64,000 bases of DNA from contig NZ_BMIG01000012.1 of assembly GCF_014641715.1 (NCBI RefSeq), positions 61,448-125,447 of the forward strand, read 5' to 3'. Below, piece after piece: positions 25,481 to 34,187 of the stretch. This stretch comes from Polaromonas eurypsychrophila. GTDB lineage: Bacteria > Pseudomonadota > Gammaproteobacteria > Burkholderiales > Burkholderiaceae_C. Every line of letters begins with the position of its first letter. Position 1 is the first letter of the stretch. The position numbers were made by a program, and so were the translations under genes. The notes below the pieces were generated by a model that saw only the letters and a list, made by a program, of their open reading frames with translations, was not told the DNA's origin and ran no database searches.

Positions 25481-25999
25481 ATGAAACCTACAGTACTTCT
25501 TTCAACTTTTCTTGTTCTCGCTGGCAGCATGGTCGTCGCTTCCGCGCAGGAGCGCATCTACCGCTGCGCCGGAAAAGACGGCGCCACGCCCGAATACATA
25601 AACAACGCCAAGGACGCCCAGGCGCGGGGCTGCAAACAGATCGACGGTGGCAATGTCACCGTTGTGCAGAGTGCGCCGATAAGCCGTCCGGCGGCGTTTC
25701 GTGTGGCGGGGGCCGTGCAGGCCGCGCCGGTGTCGGGCAACAGCGAACAACGTGCACGCGACAGCGATACCCGGGCCATTCTGGAGTCCGAACTCAAAAA
25801 AGCCGAGATCAAGCTGGCCGAGCAGCAAAAAGAGTTCAACAAGGGTGAGCCGGAAAAGCAGGGCATTGAAGGCCGCAACTACCAGCGTTACCTCGATCGC
25901 GTGGCTGAAATGAAGGAAAGCATGGTGCGCCACGAAAGCGACATTGCCGGCCTGAAACGCGAAATCGGCCGTCTGCCGGCACCCACTGCCCGCCAGTAG
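25481..25999 (+). CDS. Exported coiled-coil protein, DUF4124-like
   Basis: A 172-residue protein starting at ATG 25481, with a signal peptide (KPTVLLSTFLVLAGSMVVASAQ). A short region resembling DUF4124 follows (RIYRCAGKDGATPEYINN, with KQIDGG), which is common in small periplasmic proteins of Betaproteobacteria. Residues 100-165 are charged and helical (LESELKKAEIKLAEQQKEF and later IAGLKREIGRL), probably a coiled coil. The TAG stop lies inside the left inverted repeat of a MITE-like element, so the true C-terminus may have been altered by that insertion. Its place between glnA and ntrB is frequent in related genomes, but its role is unknown. Confidence 0.8.
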   Translation: MKPTVLLSTFLVLAGSMVVASAQERIYRCAGKDGATPEYINNAKDAQARGCKQIDGGNVTVVQSAPISRPAAFRVAGAVQAAPVSGNSEQRARDSDTRAILESELKKAEIKLAEQQKEFNKGEPEKQGIEGRNYQRYLDRVAEMKESMVRHESDIAGLKREIGRLPAPTARQ

Positions 26000-26264
26000 G
26001 GCCTGTTCACACTATTTATACGGGTGCGAACGCGGTGAAAACAGCGTTAATCAAGGCGCGCGACGCCCGCCAGACCGGGCGCTGGCGTAGGAGTGCAACG
26101 CAGAGTGGCGTTGTTTTCACCCCGTTCCCTTCGGGTTGCGGCCAAAAAGGCCATGCGCAGTGTTGCAAAGCCTTGCCGGGCTCCAGCCCGGCTGCATTTT
26201 GCGCCTCGTGCATGACCTTTTTGACTCGCAACGCATCTCGCACAAATAGTGTGAACAGGCCCTA
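25997..26264. mobile_element. MITE-like element with 21-bp perfect terminal inverted repeats
   Basis: A 21-base sequence beginning TAGGGCCTGTTCACACTATT at 25997-26017 recurs as an exact inverted copy at 26244-26264. The 268-bp element has no gene; its inside is GC-rich with hairpin potential (TTGCCGGGCTCCAGCCCGGC). Its left end provides the stop codon of the preceding gene. Size and structure suit a non-autonomous miniature transposable element. Confidence 0.85.
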
Positions 26265-26290
26265 GCTGCTTCTGCGTCAAAATAGGACGC

Positions 26291-27382
26291 TTGAAAAAGC
26301 CCAACTTCTCCTCTGCCGCAACCGCCGCGGCGTCTTCACGCTTTCAGTCCTTTGACCTGCTGGCCACGCTGGTGGCCGTCGTGCGGACCAACGGTGTGGT
26401 GGTGTTTGCCAACGCGGCGCTCGAAGACGCGCTCGGAACCTCGCGCCGGACCATCGAAGGCTCGCAACTGCCCGACTGTTTCACCGAGCCGACGATCCTG
26501 CACAACGCGCTGGAAGGCGCGGGCAGCAACGAATTTGCGGCGCTGCGTTATGACGCCTGGCTCAAACCGCTGAATCGCGAACCCATGCCGGTTCATGTGG
26601 TGGTAGCGCAGACCGACACGCCCGGCGAAGCGATTGTTGAGCTGCTGCCGCTGGAGCAGCAGGCCAAGCAGGACAGGGAAGAGCGGCTGATCGATCAGGC
26701 CCAGGCCAACAAGGAGTTGATTCGCAACCTGGCGCACGAGATCAAGAACCCGTTGGGCGGTATTCGCGGCGCGGCCCAATTGCTGCAGATGGAAATCGAC
26801 TCCAAGGAACTGACCGAATACACCCAGGTCATCATCCATGAGGCTGATCGACTGCAGTCCCTGGTGGACCGGCTGCTGGCGCCGCACCGCAGGCCGCACC
26901 TGGTCGGCGATGTGAATATCCACGAGGTCTGCGAACGCGTGCGCTCTCTGATCCTGGCCGAATTTCCCAAAGGTCTGCGCGTGCTGCGCGATTACGACAT
27001 CTCGATTCCCGACTTCCGTGGTGACCGCGAGCAGCTGATCCAGGCGGTGCTCAACATCGCCCACAACGCCGCGCAGGCCTTGGCCGAGCGCATTGCCGCC
27101 GGTGACGCGCAGATCAGTTTCAGGAGTCGAATTGCACGCCAGGTAACTTTCGGCAAGCAGCGTTATCGATTGGCACTGGAATTGCATGTTATCGACAATG
27201 GACCGGGTGTTCCGGACTCCATCAAGGACCGTATCTTCTATCCCCTGATCTCAGGGCGGGAGGGTGGTTCCGGGTTGGGGCTGACCTTGGCGCAAACCTT
27301 TGTTCAGCAACACCACGGCTTGATCGAGTGCGAAAGCGTCCCTGGCCGCACGGATTTCAAGCTGCTGATACCGCTGCCTTGA
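26291..27382 (+). CDS. ntrB: Nitrogen regulation sensor histidine kinase NtrB (GlnL)
   Basis: A 363-residue cytoplasmic kinase that phosphorylates or dephosphorylates NtrC under PII control. A PAS domain covers about residues 20-115. The phosphoacceptor His is H149 in NLAHEIKNPLGGIRG. ATP-binding boxes include NIAHNAAQA (N box), VIDNGPGVP (G1) and GREGGSGLGLTLAQ (G2). No membrane segments. It begins at TTG 26291, five bases after AGGA, and no better start is seen. It is 26 bp after the MITE-like element, so transcription from glnA must read through a terminator and that element, or a separate promoter is needed. Confidence 0.95.
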   Translation: MKKPNFSSAATAAASSRFQSFDLLATLVAVVRTNGVVVFANAALEDALGTSRRTIEGSQLPDCFTEPTILHNALEGAGSNEFAALRYDAWLKPLNREPMPVHVVVAQTDTPGEAIVELLPLEQQAKQDREERLIDQAQANKELIRNLAHEIKNPLGGIRGAAQLLQMEIDSKELTEYTQVIIHEADRLQSLVDRLLAPHRRPHLVGDVNIHEVCERVRSLILAEFPKGLRVLRDYDISIPDFRGDREQLIQAVLNIAHNAAQALAERIAAGDAQISFRSRIARQVTFGKQRYRLALELHVIDNGPGVPDSIKDRIFYPLISGREGGSGLGLTLAQTFVQQHHGLIECESVPGRTDFKLLIPLP

Positions 27383-27436
27383 AACCGTCACCTTTATTGA
27401 TGGATAACCGGTAGAAGTACCAAAGGGATAAAAAAC

Positions 27437-28981
27437 ATGAAACCGATCTGGATTGTTGACGATGACCAGTCCATCCGGTTTGTGCTGGAAAAGGCCTTGC
27501 TGCGCGAAGGCCTGCCGACCCGCAGCTTCATCAACCCCCGCGAAGTGCTGGCGGCACTGGACGTTGCCACTGATGACGACGGCCCGCAAGTGCTGGTCAG
27601 CGACATCCGCATGCCTGGCGGCTCGGGCCTGGACCTGCTGTCCACCGTCAAGGAAAAACACCCCGGCCTGCCGGTCATCATCATGACGGCGTTTTCCGAC
27701 CTCGATAGCGCCGTTTCGGCTTTCCAGGGCGGTGCTTTCGAATACCTGCCCAAACCCTTCGACCTGACCAAGGCGGTGGAGCTGATCCGCCGCGCGGTCG
27801 AGGAAAGCCAGCGCGAGGAGGTGGCCGAGGAACGCATGGCCGCCACGCCCGAGATGCTGGGCCAGGCGCCCGCCATGCAGGACGTGTTTCGGGCCATCGG
27901 CCGGCTCAGCCAGAGCAATGTCACGGTAATGATCACTGGCGAGTCCGGCTCCGGCAAGGAGCTGGTGGCGCGCGCACTGCACAAACATTCGCCGCGCGCC
28001 AACGGTCCGTTTGTAGCGATCAACACCGCCGCCATTCCCAAAGACCTGCTCGAGTCCGAACTGTTCGGCCATGAACGTGGCGCTTTCACCGGCGCCCAGA
28101 CCATGCGCCGAGGCCGCTTCGAGCAGGCCGACGGCGGCACCTTATTCCTCGACGAGATTGGCGACATGCCTTTTGATTTGCAGACGCGCTTGCTGCGAGT
28201 GCTCTCCGACGGAAATTTCTACCGTGTTGGTGGCCACAACGCGGTCAAGACCAATGTGCGCGTGATTGCCGCCACCCACCAGGACCTGGAGCAGCGCGTC
28301 AAGGAAGGCGGTTTCCGCGAGGACTTGTTCCACCGCCTCAATGTGATCCGCCTGCGCCTGCCGGCGCTGCGCGAGCGCCGTGAAGACGTGTTCATGCTGA
28401 CGCGCCACTTCCTGCAGCAAAGCGCCAAGCAGCTCGGTGTGGTCGAGCCCAAACGCATTTCGGATGCGGCCTTGCAGAAACTCAGCACCTTCGGATTTCC
28501 TGGCAATGTGCGCCAGCTCGAAAACATCTGCCACTGGCTGACTGTGATGGCGCCGGCTCAGGTGATCGAAGCCAAGGACTTGCCGCCCGAGGTGCTGGAC
28601 GCACCGCCCGAGCCGCTGCGCGCGCCTGCGCCGGTTCTGGTCGAAAGTGGCGCGGTGGTGCGCCATGCGGCCTTGCCGGACACGGGCATGGTTGACGCTG
28701 TTGCGGACAGTGCGCCTGCCGAGAAAATCTCGTTTGCATCTGCGGAGATGGGCTTGCCGCCGCAAGGCAGCACCTGGGAAACCGGGCTCGAGGCCGAGGC
28801 CATGGCCCTGCTGGCCACCGGCCGCAGCGATGTCTGGGACGTGCTGACCCGGCGTTTCGAGTCCAAGCTGATCCAGACCGCGCTGCTCAACACGCGCGGG
28901 CGCCGCATCGAAGCGGCGCAAAAGCTCGGCATAGGCCGCAACACCATTACACGCAAGATTCAGGAACTCAATCTCGAGTGA
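27437..28981 (+). CDS. ntrC: Nitrogen regulator NtrC (GlnG), sigma-54 activator
   Basis: A 514-residue response regulator. The receiver domain has the acidic pocket VDDD and phosphoacceptor D56 (LVSDIRMPGG). The AAA+ domain has Walker A GESGSGKE at 168-175 and the sigma-54 contact loop GAFTGA at 215-220. A Fis-type HTH ends the protein (TALLNTRGRRIEAAQKLG, GRNTITRKIQEL). A long Pro/Ala-rich linker (about 385-450) before the HTH is longer than in enteric NtrC. It should bind the two sites before glnA. It lies 54 bp after ntrB. Confidence 0.97.
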   Translation: MKPIWIVDDDQSIRFVLEKALLREGLPTRSFINPREVLAALDVATDDDGPQVLVSDIRMPGGSGLDLLSTVKEKHPGLPVIIMTAFSDLDSAVSAFQGGAFEYLPKPFDLTKAVELIRRAVEESQREEVAEERMAATPEMLGQAPAMQDVFRAIGRLSQSNVTVMITGESGSGKELVARALHKHSPRANGPFVAINTAAIPKDLLESELFGHERGAFTGAQTMRRGRFEQADGGTLFLDEIGDMPFDLQTRLLRVLSDGNFYRVGGHNAVKTNVRVIAATHQDLEQRVKEGGFREDLFHRLNVIRLRLPALRERREDVFMLTRHFLQQSAKQLGVVEPKRISDAALQKLSTFGFPGNVRQLENICHWLTVMAPAQVIEAKDLPPEVLDAPPEPLRAPAPVLVESGAVVRHAALPDTGMVDAVADSAPAEKISFASAEMGLPPQGSTWETGLEAEAMALLATGRSDVWDVLTRRFESKLIQTALLNTRGRRIEAAQKLGIGRNTITRKIQELNLE

Positions 28982-28983
28982 TG

Positions 28984-29076
28984 GAGCCCCCACGCTCCTC
29001 ACTGCGTGTAGTCGCTGCCCCCCGAGGGGGCGCTGCGCCTGCGGGCCGGCGAAGCCGGACCCGCGGCCCCTGCTTG
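28984..29076 (+). repeat. GC-rich intergenic repeat (family 1), copy B
   Basis: Begins directly after the ntrC stop with GCCCCCACGCTCCTCACTGC and contains GCTGCCCCCCGAGGGGGCGC and GGCCGGCGAAGCCGGACCC. Nearly identical in its second half to the copy at 19778-19862. The palindromic core may act as a terminator-like hairpin for ntrBC. Confidence 0.85.
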
Positions 29077-29130
29077 ATAAGAGATGCCAGCGCGCGCGAT
29101 AACTGCGTACCGCTGATTTAAAGTCCAGCC

Positions 29131-29394
29131 ATGAGCCGCTTATCCCTGACCCGCGACAAGATCTACAAAACCGTGGCGCGCCAGTTGCATGGCAAAGTGC
29201 CGTGCTGGGTTTGCGGTGAACATGTGTTGCCGGCGGCTGCGACGCTGGAACACATCCGGCCGCTTAGCGAGGGCGGCAACAGCCATGCAGAGAACCTGGC
29301 CATCAGCCACGAGCTCTGCAACAGCCAGCGCCACGCCAAAGGCCTTGTCCCCGGCTCTGTCGAGTCACCGGGGCGGGTAGCCCGCAGTTTGTGA
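29131..29394 (+). CDS. Small HNH endonuclease domain protein
   Basis: An 87-residue protein with a compact HNH motif: CWVCGEHV (zinc-binding pair), LEHIRPLSEGG with the catalytic His, and ENLAISHELCNSQRHAKG with the last His and Cys. Complete HNH proteins of this size occur in many Betaproteobacteria as chromosomal genes of unknown purpose. No mobile element is adjacent except the intergenic repeats on both sides, and there is no partner gene. Confidence 0.8.
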   Translation: MSRLSLTRDKIYKTVARQLHGKVPCWVCGEHVLPAAATLEHIRPLSEGGNSHAENLAISHELCNSQRHAKGLVPGSVESPGRVARSL

Positions 29395-29395
29395 G

Positions 29396-29450
29396 TCAAA
29401 TTGGCATCCAGCCCATATCGGACGGGCGGGAGTAGCTACACTATTTATAG
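29396..29450 (+). repeat. Dispersed intergenic repeat (family 2), copy B
   Basis: TCAAATTGGCATCCAGCCCATATC followed by GGGAGTAGCTAC and TATTTATAG, aligned with copy A at 17848-17905. It overlaps the last bases of the xth gene on the other strand. Confidence 0.6.
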
Positions 29451-30227
29451 CAGATCAAGGTGCGCGATGACCGGCACATGGTCGCTGGGCCGCTCGTTCT
29501 TGCGCGGCAGCTTGTCGATCACGCAGCTTTGCACCGCCGGCTTGAGCGCGTCGCTGACCAGGATGTAGTCGATGCGCAGGCCCCGGTTGCGGCGGAACGC
29601 GAACTCGCGGTAGTCCCACCAGGAGTAACTCTTCTCGGGCTGCTCGAACAGCCGGAAGGCATCGTGCAAGCCCAGGCCCAGCAGCGCCTTCAGGTGTTCG
29701 CGCTCCTCGGTCGTGTGGTGAATGGTTTCGCGCAGGCCTTCGGCGTCGTAAGTGTCGCGGTCATCAAAAGTGATGTTGAAGTCGCCGACCAGCACCAGCT
29801 TCGGTTGCGCCGCCAGTTCCTGGCCCAGCCAGCTGCGCAGGCCTTCCAGCCACTTCATCTTGTACGCAAACTTGTCGGTGCCGGGCGCCTGGCCATTGAC
29901 GAAATAACTGTTGACCAGGCGCAACTCGCCCTGCGGTGTGTCGAGCGTGGCGGCGATCACGCGCGACTGCTCGTCGCTGAAACCGACGATGTTTTTCACG
30001 ATGTTGCGTGCCGGATTCCGGCTCAGGATGGCGACGCCGTTGTAGGTCTTCTGGCCGAAGACTGCGCTCTGGTAACCGGCGGCGGCCAGCGCCTCCAGCG
30101 GAAACTTGTCATCGCTGAGCTTGAGCTCCTGCAGGCACAGCGCATCGACCGGGTTGGCGGCCAGCCAGTCCAGCACCTGCGGCAGGCGCACGGCCAGGGA
30201 GTTGACATTCCAGGTGGCGATTTTCAT
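29445..30227 (-). CDS. xth: Exodeoxyribonuclease III
   Basis: A 260-residue EEP-fold nuclease for abasic-site repair and 3' end cleaning. Motifs: IATWNVNSL (Asn), LCLQELKL with the metal-binding Glu, GDFNITFDDRD with catalytic Asp and Asn, and PSDHVPVIAHL with the active-site Asp-His pair. Its start overlaps the stop of folA by ATGA, so the two are translationally coupled. The folA-xth order on the minus strand follows thyA, a nucleotide metabolism and repair cluster. Confidence 0.95.
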   Translation of the reverse strand: MKIATWNVNSLAVRLPQVLDWLAANPVDALCLQELKLSDDKFPLEALAAAGYQSAVFGQKTYNGVAILSRNPARNIVKNIVGFSDEQSRVIAATLDTPQGELRLVNSYFVNGQAPGTDKFAYKMKWLEGLRSWLGQELAAQPKLVLVGDFNITFDDRDTYDAEGLRETIHHTTEEREHLKALLGLGLHDAFRLFEQPEKSYSWWDYREFAFRRNRGLRIDYILVSDALKPAVQSCVIDKLPRKNERPSDHVPVIAHLDLL

Positions 30228-30730
30228 GGGCGCTCCAGCGTGACGAAACTGAAAGGCAGGCCCTTGGCCGAGACATGCGCGCTGCGCGCGGTCTCGCGCC
30301 AGGCCGGGCCCAGCGTGGGCGCGTAGGTGTCGCCGTCGAAGTCCCGGGCGATCTCGGTGACTTCTACGCAGCTGGCCAGCGGTTCGGCCTGGACGTAGAT
30401 CTGTCCACCGCCAATGACCCAGATATCCGGAGCATCACCAGCCTGCGCCAGCGCTTCTTCGAGGCCGCCGGCGCGCTGCGCACCGTCGGCCCGCCAGTCC
30501 GGCTGGCGCGTGATCACGATGTTGGTCCGTCCCGGCAGCGGGCGGAACTTGGGCGGTAACGAGTCCCAGGTCTTGCGGCCCATGATGACCGGACAGCCGA
30601 GGGTCAATTGCTTGAAATGCGCCATGTCTTCCGGCACATGCCAGGGCATGACGCCGTCCTTGCCGATGACGCCGTTGGCGGCGCGGGCGTAGATGAGGTT
30701 GATGCGAGGCTTCTGATGAGGAATGCTCAT
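30224..30730 (-). CDS. folA: Dihydrofolate reductase
   Basis: A 168-residue DHFR, which reduces dihydrofolate with NADPH. Hallmarks: INLIYARAANGVIGKDG, MPWHVPEDMAHFKQLT with the catalytic Asp, VIMGRKTWDSLPPKFRPLPG and WVIGGGQIYVQAEP. It lies 106 bp after thyA, whose reaction makes dihydrofolate, so the pair closes the folate cycle for dTMP synthesis. The ATGA overlap with xth suggests one transcript. Confidence 0.97.
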   Translation of the reverse strand: MSIPHQKPRINLIYARAANGVIGKDGVMPWHVPEDMAHFKQLTLGCPVIMGRKTWDSLPPKFRPLPGRTNIVITRQPDWRADGAQRAGGLEEALAQAGDAPDIWVIGGGQIYVQAEPLASCVEVTEIARDFDGDTYAPTLGPAWRETARSAHVSAKGLPFSFVTLERP

Positions 30731-30836
30731 AGCGTCGCCTCCCCAACGTCGTAACTTGCAAAAGACTCAGGTGTCAGCGACCAGCGGCATTCCGTCGTGT
30801 CGATCCCCGCTGAGCGGGGCCCCTCGCCAGTCGCCT

Positions 30837-31667
30837 TCATACCGCTACCGGCGCTTTGATCGCCGCATGGTGTTGGTAATCCAAAAACTCGAAATCCTCG
30901 AATTCGTAGTCAAAGATCGAATCAGGTTTGCGCGTGATCTTCAGCGTCGGGTAGGGGTAGGGCGCGCGGCTCAGTTGCAGCGCCACCTGCTCGGCGTGGT
31001 TGCTGTAGATGTGGCAATCACCGCCGGTCCAGATGAAGTCCCCGACGTCCAGATCGCACTGCTGGGCCACCATGTGGGTCAGCAGGGCGTAACTCGCGAT
31101 GTTGAAGGGCACGCCGAGGAAGATGTCGGCGCTTCGCTGGTAGAGCTGGCAACTGAGTTTGCCTTTGCCACCTGGCGCGGTCGCAGGTGCGACATAAAAC
31201 TGGAAGAAGGCGTGACACGGCATCAGCGCCATTTTGGACAGCTCGGCCACGTTCCAGGCGCTGACGATGATGCGGCGCGAGTCCGGGTTGGTCTTCAGGG
31301 TTTTGATCACATCGGCAATCTGATCGATGTGGCCGCCGTCCGGCGTCGGCCAGCTGCGCCACTGCACGCCATAGACCGGACCGAGGTCGCCGTCTTCGCG
31401 CGCCCATTCGTCCCAAATGGTCACGCCGCGCTCTTTCAGCCAATTGTTGTCGCTGGAGCCCTGCAGAAACCACAGCAGTTCATGCACGATGGACTTGAGG
31501 TGAACCTTTTTGGTGGTGACCAGCGGAAAGCCTTCGTTGAGGTCAAAACGCATCTGGTAGCCAAACACACTTTTGGTGCCGGTGCCGGTGCGGTCGGCCT
31601 TGAACACGCCATGGGTGTCCACATGGCGCATGAACTCTTCGTACTGGAAGCGGATGGGGCGGGTCAT
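30837..31667 (-). CDS. thyA: Thymidylate synthase
   Basis: A 276-residue ThyA, which methylates dUMP with methylene-tetrahydrofolate. The catalytic Cys is C151 in [24 protein letters not shown] (phosphate-binding Arg), [20 protein letters not shown] and DCHIYSNH are conserved. The length fits the family's longer form, with a short insert near GGKGKLSC. Its ATG overlaps the stop of a small RHH antitoxin-like gene by four bases (ATGA), so thyA translation may depend on that gene. Confidence 0.97.
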   Translation of the reverse strand: MTRPIRFQYEEFMRHVDTHGVFKADRTGTGTKSVFGYQMRFDLNEGFPLVTTKKVHLKSIVHELLWFLQGSSDNNWLKERGVTIWDEWAREDGDLGPVYGVQWRSWPTPDGGHIDQIADVIKTLKTNPDSRRIIVSAWNVAELSKMALMPCHAFFQFYVAPATAPGGKGKLSCQLYQRSADIFLGVPFNIASYALLTHMVAQQCDLDVGDFIWTGGDCHIYSNHAEQVALQLSRAPYPYPTLKITRKPDSIFDYEFEDFEFLDYQHHAAIKAPVAV

Positions 31668-31840
31668 GTAGCGTCTGTATTTTTATCGTGCCGTTGTTTA
31701 AGCTTTTTGTTCACTTCTTCCAATAGCAGTCGATTTGCCATTTCCGAGAGATCGATGCCAAGTTGCTCGGCCATATCGAGAGTTTTGCAATTCAACTCAA
31801 TAGAGACGTCCGTCATTGCTGGATCGTTGGCGTGCTGCAT
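31664..31840 (-). CDS. CcdA-like ribbon-helix-helix antitoxin, no toxin partner
   Basis: A 58-residue protein, starting at ATG 31840 because GGAG lies six bases upstream; an ATG two codons earlier touches that site. The sequence [32 protein letters not shown] fits the RHH fold of CcdA-type antitoxins (beta strand, then LGI.LS...E). A ccdB toxin would normally follow, but here the next gene is thyA, overlapping by ATGA. It may be a stand-alone regulator of thyA or a relic of a lost toxin-antitoxin pair. Confidence 0.65.
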   Translation of the reverse strand: MQHANDPAMTDVSIELNCKTLDMAEQLGIDLSEMANRLLLEEVNKKLKQRHDKNTDAT

Positions 31841-31867
31841 CGTCATCTCCGAATAGAAAGTCAAATT

Positions 31868-32302
31868 CTATGACCGTTTCTGTCGAGGACTGCATGGAGG
31901 AAAAAGTGACTTGAGTTCCGAAAAGTCACCATCCGATCGAGATGCGATTTCCGACCAAGCTCGCTGAAAGGCAGGACGCTTCATATGCGAGGCCATACCG
32001 TCTTTCCAAAATCTCCAAGTTTTTTCGGAAATTCGTTTACTTTTCCAGAGAAAAACTTGCTCATTGCACAGATCAAAATAGTGATAGAACTCATCGAATG
32101 ACTCATCATGCTCGTGATCTGAGAGAACCTCACCCAATAGTGCTTTAGTTGGAAGCCGAGATGCGAGAACGCGGTACTCTTTGGTAAACGAGTCCTCAAA
32201 GCTTGTAACGCTTTGCTTTTGGGCAAGCCAAAGCTGCCAAGCAGCGACTCCTACACCGATAGCGGTTGCCACGTTCGATAGTTGAGACAGAGAGTCGCTC
32301 AT
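31868..32302 (-). CDS. Hypothetical membrane-anchored protein
   Basis: A 144-residue protein with one N-terminal membrane segment (LSNVATAIGVGVAAWQLWLA) and a cytoplasmic or periplasmic domain rich in aromatic residues (FDEFYHYFDLCNEQVFLWKS). I do not recognise a named family with certainty; similar small proteins of unknown function carry the same ATAIGV..AAWQL opening. The DNA is visibly more AT-rich than its neighbours, as is the small antitoxin-like gene downstream, which suggests both came in by transfer between the thyA and FAD-dehydrogenase genes. Confidence 0.65.
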   Translation of the reverse strand: MSDSLSQLSNVATAIGVGVAAWQLWLAQKQSVTSFEDSFTKEYRVLASRLPTKALLGEVLSDHEHDESFDEFYHYFDLCNEQVFLWKSKRISEKTWRFWKDGMASHMKRPAFQRAWSEIASRSDGDFSELKSLFPPCSPRQKRS

Positions 32303-32326
32303 TTTGCTAGTTCTTTACCAGGTTGC

Positions 32327-33748
32327 TCAGACCTTCAACACTCGCCCCGGGTTCATCAGGTTGTGCGGGTCCAGGCCCTGCTTGATGGCGCGCATCATGC
32401 CGAGTGCCACCGGCGATTTGTGTTTCGGCAAGGAGTCGACTTTCAGGCTGCCGACGCCGTGTTCGGCCGAAATCGAGCCGCGATAGCGGTCCACCACTTC
32501 ATAGACCAGCGCATTCATCGGCGCTTCCTGCTCGTTGAGGAAAAGCGCCTGATCTTCATTCTCGGGAGCCTGCACGTTGTAGTGCAGGTTGCCGTCACCG
32601 AGGTGGCCGTAGACCACGAGGCGCGCGCCGGGAAAGCGCGCGAGCAGCAGGGCGTTGGTCTCTTCCACGAATTCCGGGATGCGCGAGACATTGATGGAGA
32701 TGTCGTGTTTGATGTTCAGGCCCTCTTCGGCCTGCGCCAGCGGAATGCTCTCGCGAATGTGCCACAGCGCGTGCGCCTGCGCCATGCTTTCGGCGACCAC
32801 CGCATCACTCACGCAGCCGGCTTCCATGGCGGCTTCGAGCAGGCGCTCGAAGCAGGCCCGTGCATGTTCTTCCGATTCGTTGTCCGAGTTCTCCAGCACC
32901 ACACACCATGGCGACTCCTGCCAGAAAGGCACACGCTGCTGCGGGAAATGTTTGGCCACCAGGCTCAGCGGGAACTGACCCATGAGCTCGAAACCGGTCA
33001 GGCCCGAACCCAGGTATTCATGCGCCAGCCCCAGCAACTGCACGGCAGATTCAAGCGAGGGCACGGCGGCAAAAGCGGTGAGCTGGCTCTTGGGCAGGGG
33101 GTACAACTTCATGGTCGCGCCGGTGATCACGCCCAGCGTGCCTTCGCTGCCGATGAACAGGTGGCGCAGGTCGTAGCCGGTGTTGTCCTTGCGCAGGCCG
33201 GTGAGGCCGTCCCAGATCTCGCCTTGCGCGTTCACGACTTCCAGCCCGAGGCAGAGTTCACGCGTGTTGCCATAACGCACGACCTGGGTGCCGCCGGCAT
33301 TGGTGCCGAGGTTGCCGCCTATGGTGCAACTGCCTTCTGAGGCCAGGCTCAGCGGGAACAGGAAGCCGGCTTGTTCGCAGGCTTCCTGCAGGTTTTGCAG
33401 CACACAACCGGCATCAACGGTGATGGTCAGGTTGCCGGCGTCCAGCGTGCGCACCTTGTTCATGCGCGTCAGGCTCAGCACGACCTGCGTGCCGCTGGCG
33501 TCCGGGGTGGACCCCACCACCATGCCGGTGTTGCCGCCCTGCGGCACCATGCTCACGCGGGCTGCGACGCAGGCCTTGACCACGGCGGCAACTTCAAGCG
33601 TCGAGCCGGGGCGCACCACGGCCAGCGCCTTGCCGGTTTCACGCCGGCGCCAGTCCTGCACCCAGGCGGTCAGGTCACCTTCGGTCAGGACATGGGCGGC
33701 GCCAACGATCTGGCGCAGCAATTCAATCAGTTCGCTGTTTGTGCTCAC
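32327..33748 (-). CDS. FAD-binding oxidoreductase, D-2-hydroxyacid dehydrogenase (GlcD) family
   Basis: A 473-residue flavoprotein. The N-terminal FAD_binding_4 domain has VPQGGNTGMVVGSTPDASG at about 71-89 and SLASEGSCTIGGNLGTNAGG at about 139-158. The C-terminal FAD-oxidase_C domain contains VVYGHLGDGNLHYNVQAP and SISAEHGVGSLK, with the metal- and substrate-binding His residues. Relatives oxidise D-lactate, D-2-hydroxyglutarate or glycolate; the substrate is not clear from sequence. A 4-bp overlap (ATGA) with the upstream DUF2069 gene indicates coupling. Confidence 0.9.
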   Translation of the reverse strand: MSTNSELIELLRQIVGAAHVLTEGDLTAWVQDWRRRETGKALAVVRPGSTLEVAAVVKACVAARVSMVPQGGNTGMVVGSTPDASGTQVVLSLTRMNKVRTLDAGNLTITVDAGCVLQNLQEACEQAGFLFPLSLASEGSCTIGGNLGTNAGGTQVVRYGNTRELCLGLEVVNAQGEIWDGLTGLRKDNTGYDLRHLFIGSEGTLGVITGATMKLYPLPKSQLTAFAAVPSLESAVQLLGLAHEYLGSGLTGFELMGQFPLSLVAKHFPQQRVPFWQESPWCVVLENSDNESEEHARACFERLLEAAMEAGCVSDAVVAESMAQAHALWHIRESIPLAQAEEGLNIKHDISINVSRIPEFVEETNALLLARFPGARLVVYGHLGDGNLHYNVQAPENEDQALFLNEQEAPMNALVYEVVDRYRGSISAEHGVGSLKVDSLPKHKSPVALGMMRAIKQGLDPHNLMNPGRVLKV

Positions 33749-34140
33749 GGTGTTTGGGCTTCCGGTTCAGGGCTTGCATGGGTTTTGGCGTTTTTCAGGC
33801 GGATGCGCACGTGCAGGGCGCAGGCGGTGAACAGCAGCAGGCACAAGGCGACTTCGATCATCGCCAGATAGTTGCCGGGCGGCTTGTCGCTCCAGGCGCG
33901 GACCGCGCCTTCGGTGAAGTAGAGCCAGACCATCAGGCTCAGCCAGCGGTAGGTGTACATGCGGTTTCTCAGCAGGCCGGCCAGCGGGATACACAGCGGC
34001 AGCACCTTCAGTGCCAGCAGCGAGCCGCCGGGACGAATTGGTGCCAGCCACATCTCCCAGGCCAGGCCCAGCACGATCAGGCCGCCGAGGCTGCCCAGGG
34101 CCAGCCAGCGGGTGGCGTCGATTTGCGTGGTTTTGTTCAT
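33745..34140 (-). CDS. DUF2069 inner membrane protein
   Basis: A 131-residue protein with about four hydrophobic segments and the family's signature MYTYRWLSLMVWLYFTEG, near residue 62. I chose ATG 34140 (MNKTTQ); an upstream ATG in frame would extend it by six or more residues. DUF2069 genes are often found beside yihY or wrbA in Betaproteobacteria; here yihY is divergent, 47 bp away. Function unknown. Confidence 0.85.
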   Translation of the reverse strand: MNKTTQIDATRWLALGSLGGLIVLGLAWEMWLAPIRPGGSLLALKVLPLCIPLAGLLRNRMYTYRWLSLMVWLYFTEGAVRAWSDKPPGNYLAMIEVALCLLLFTACALHVRIRLKNAKTHASPEPEAQTP

Positions 34141-34187
34141 GTAGGGCGTGATCATCATTTGCGCGGGTCGATGGCATGATACCGGGG

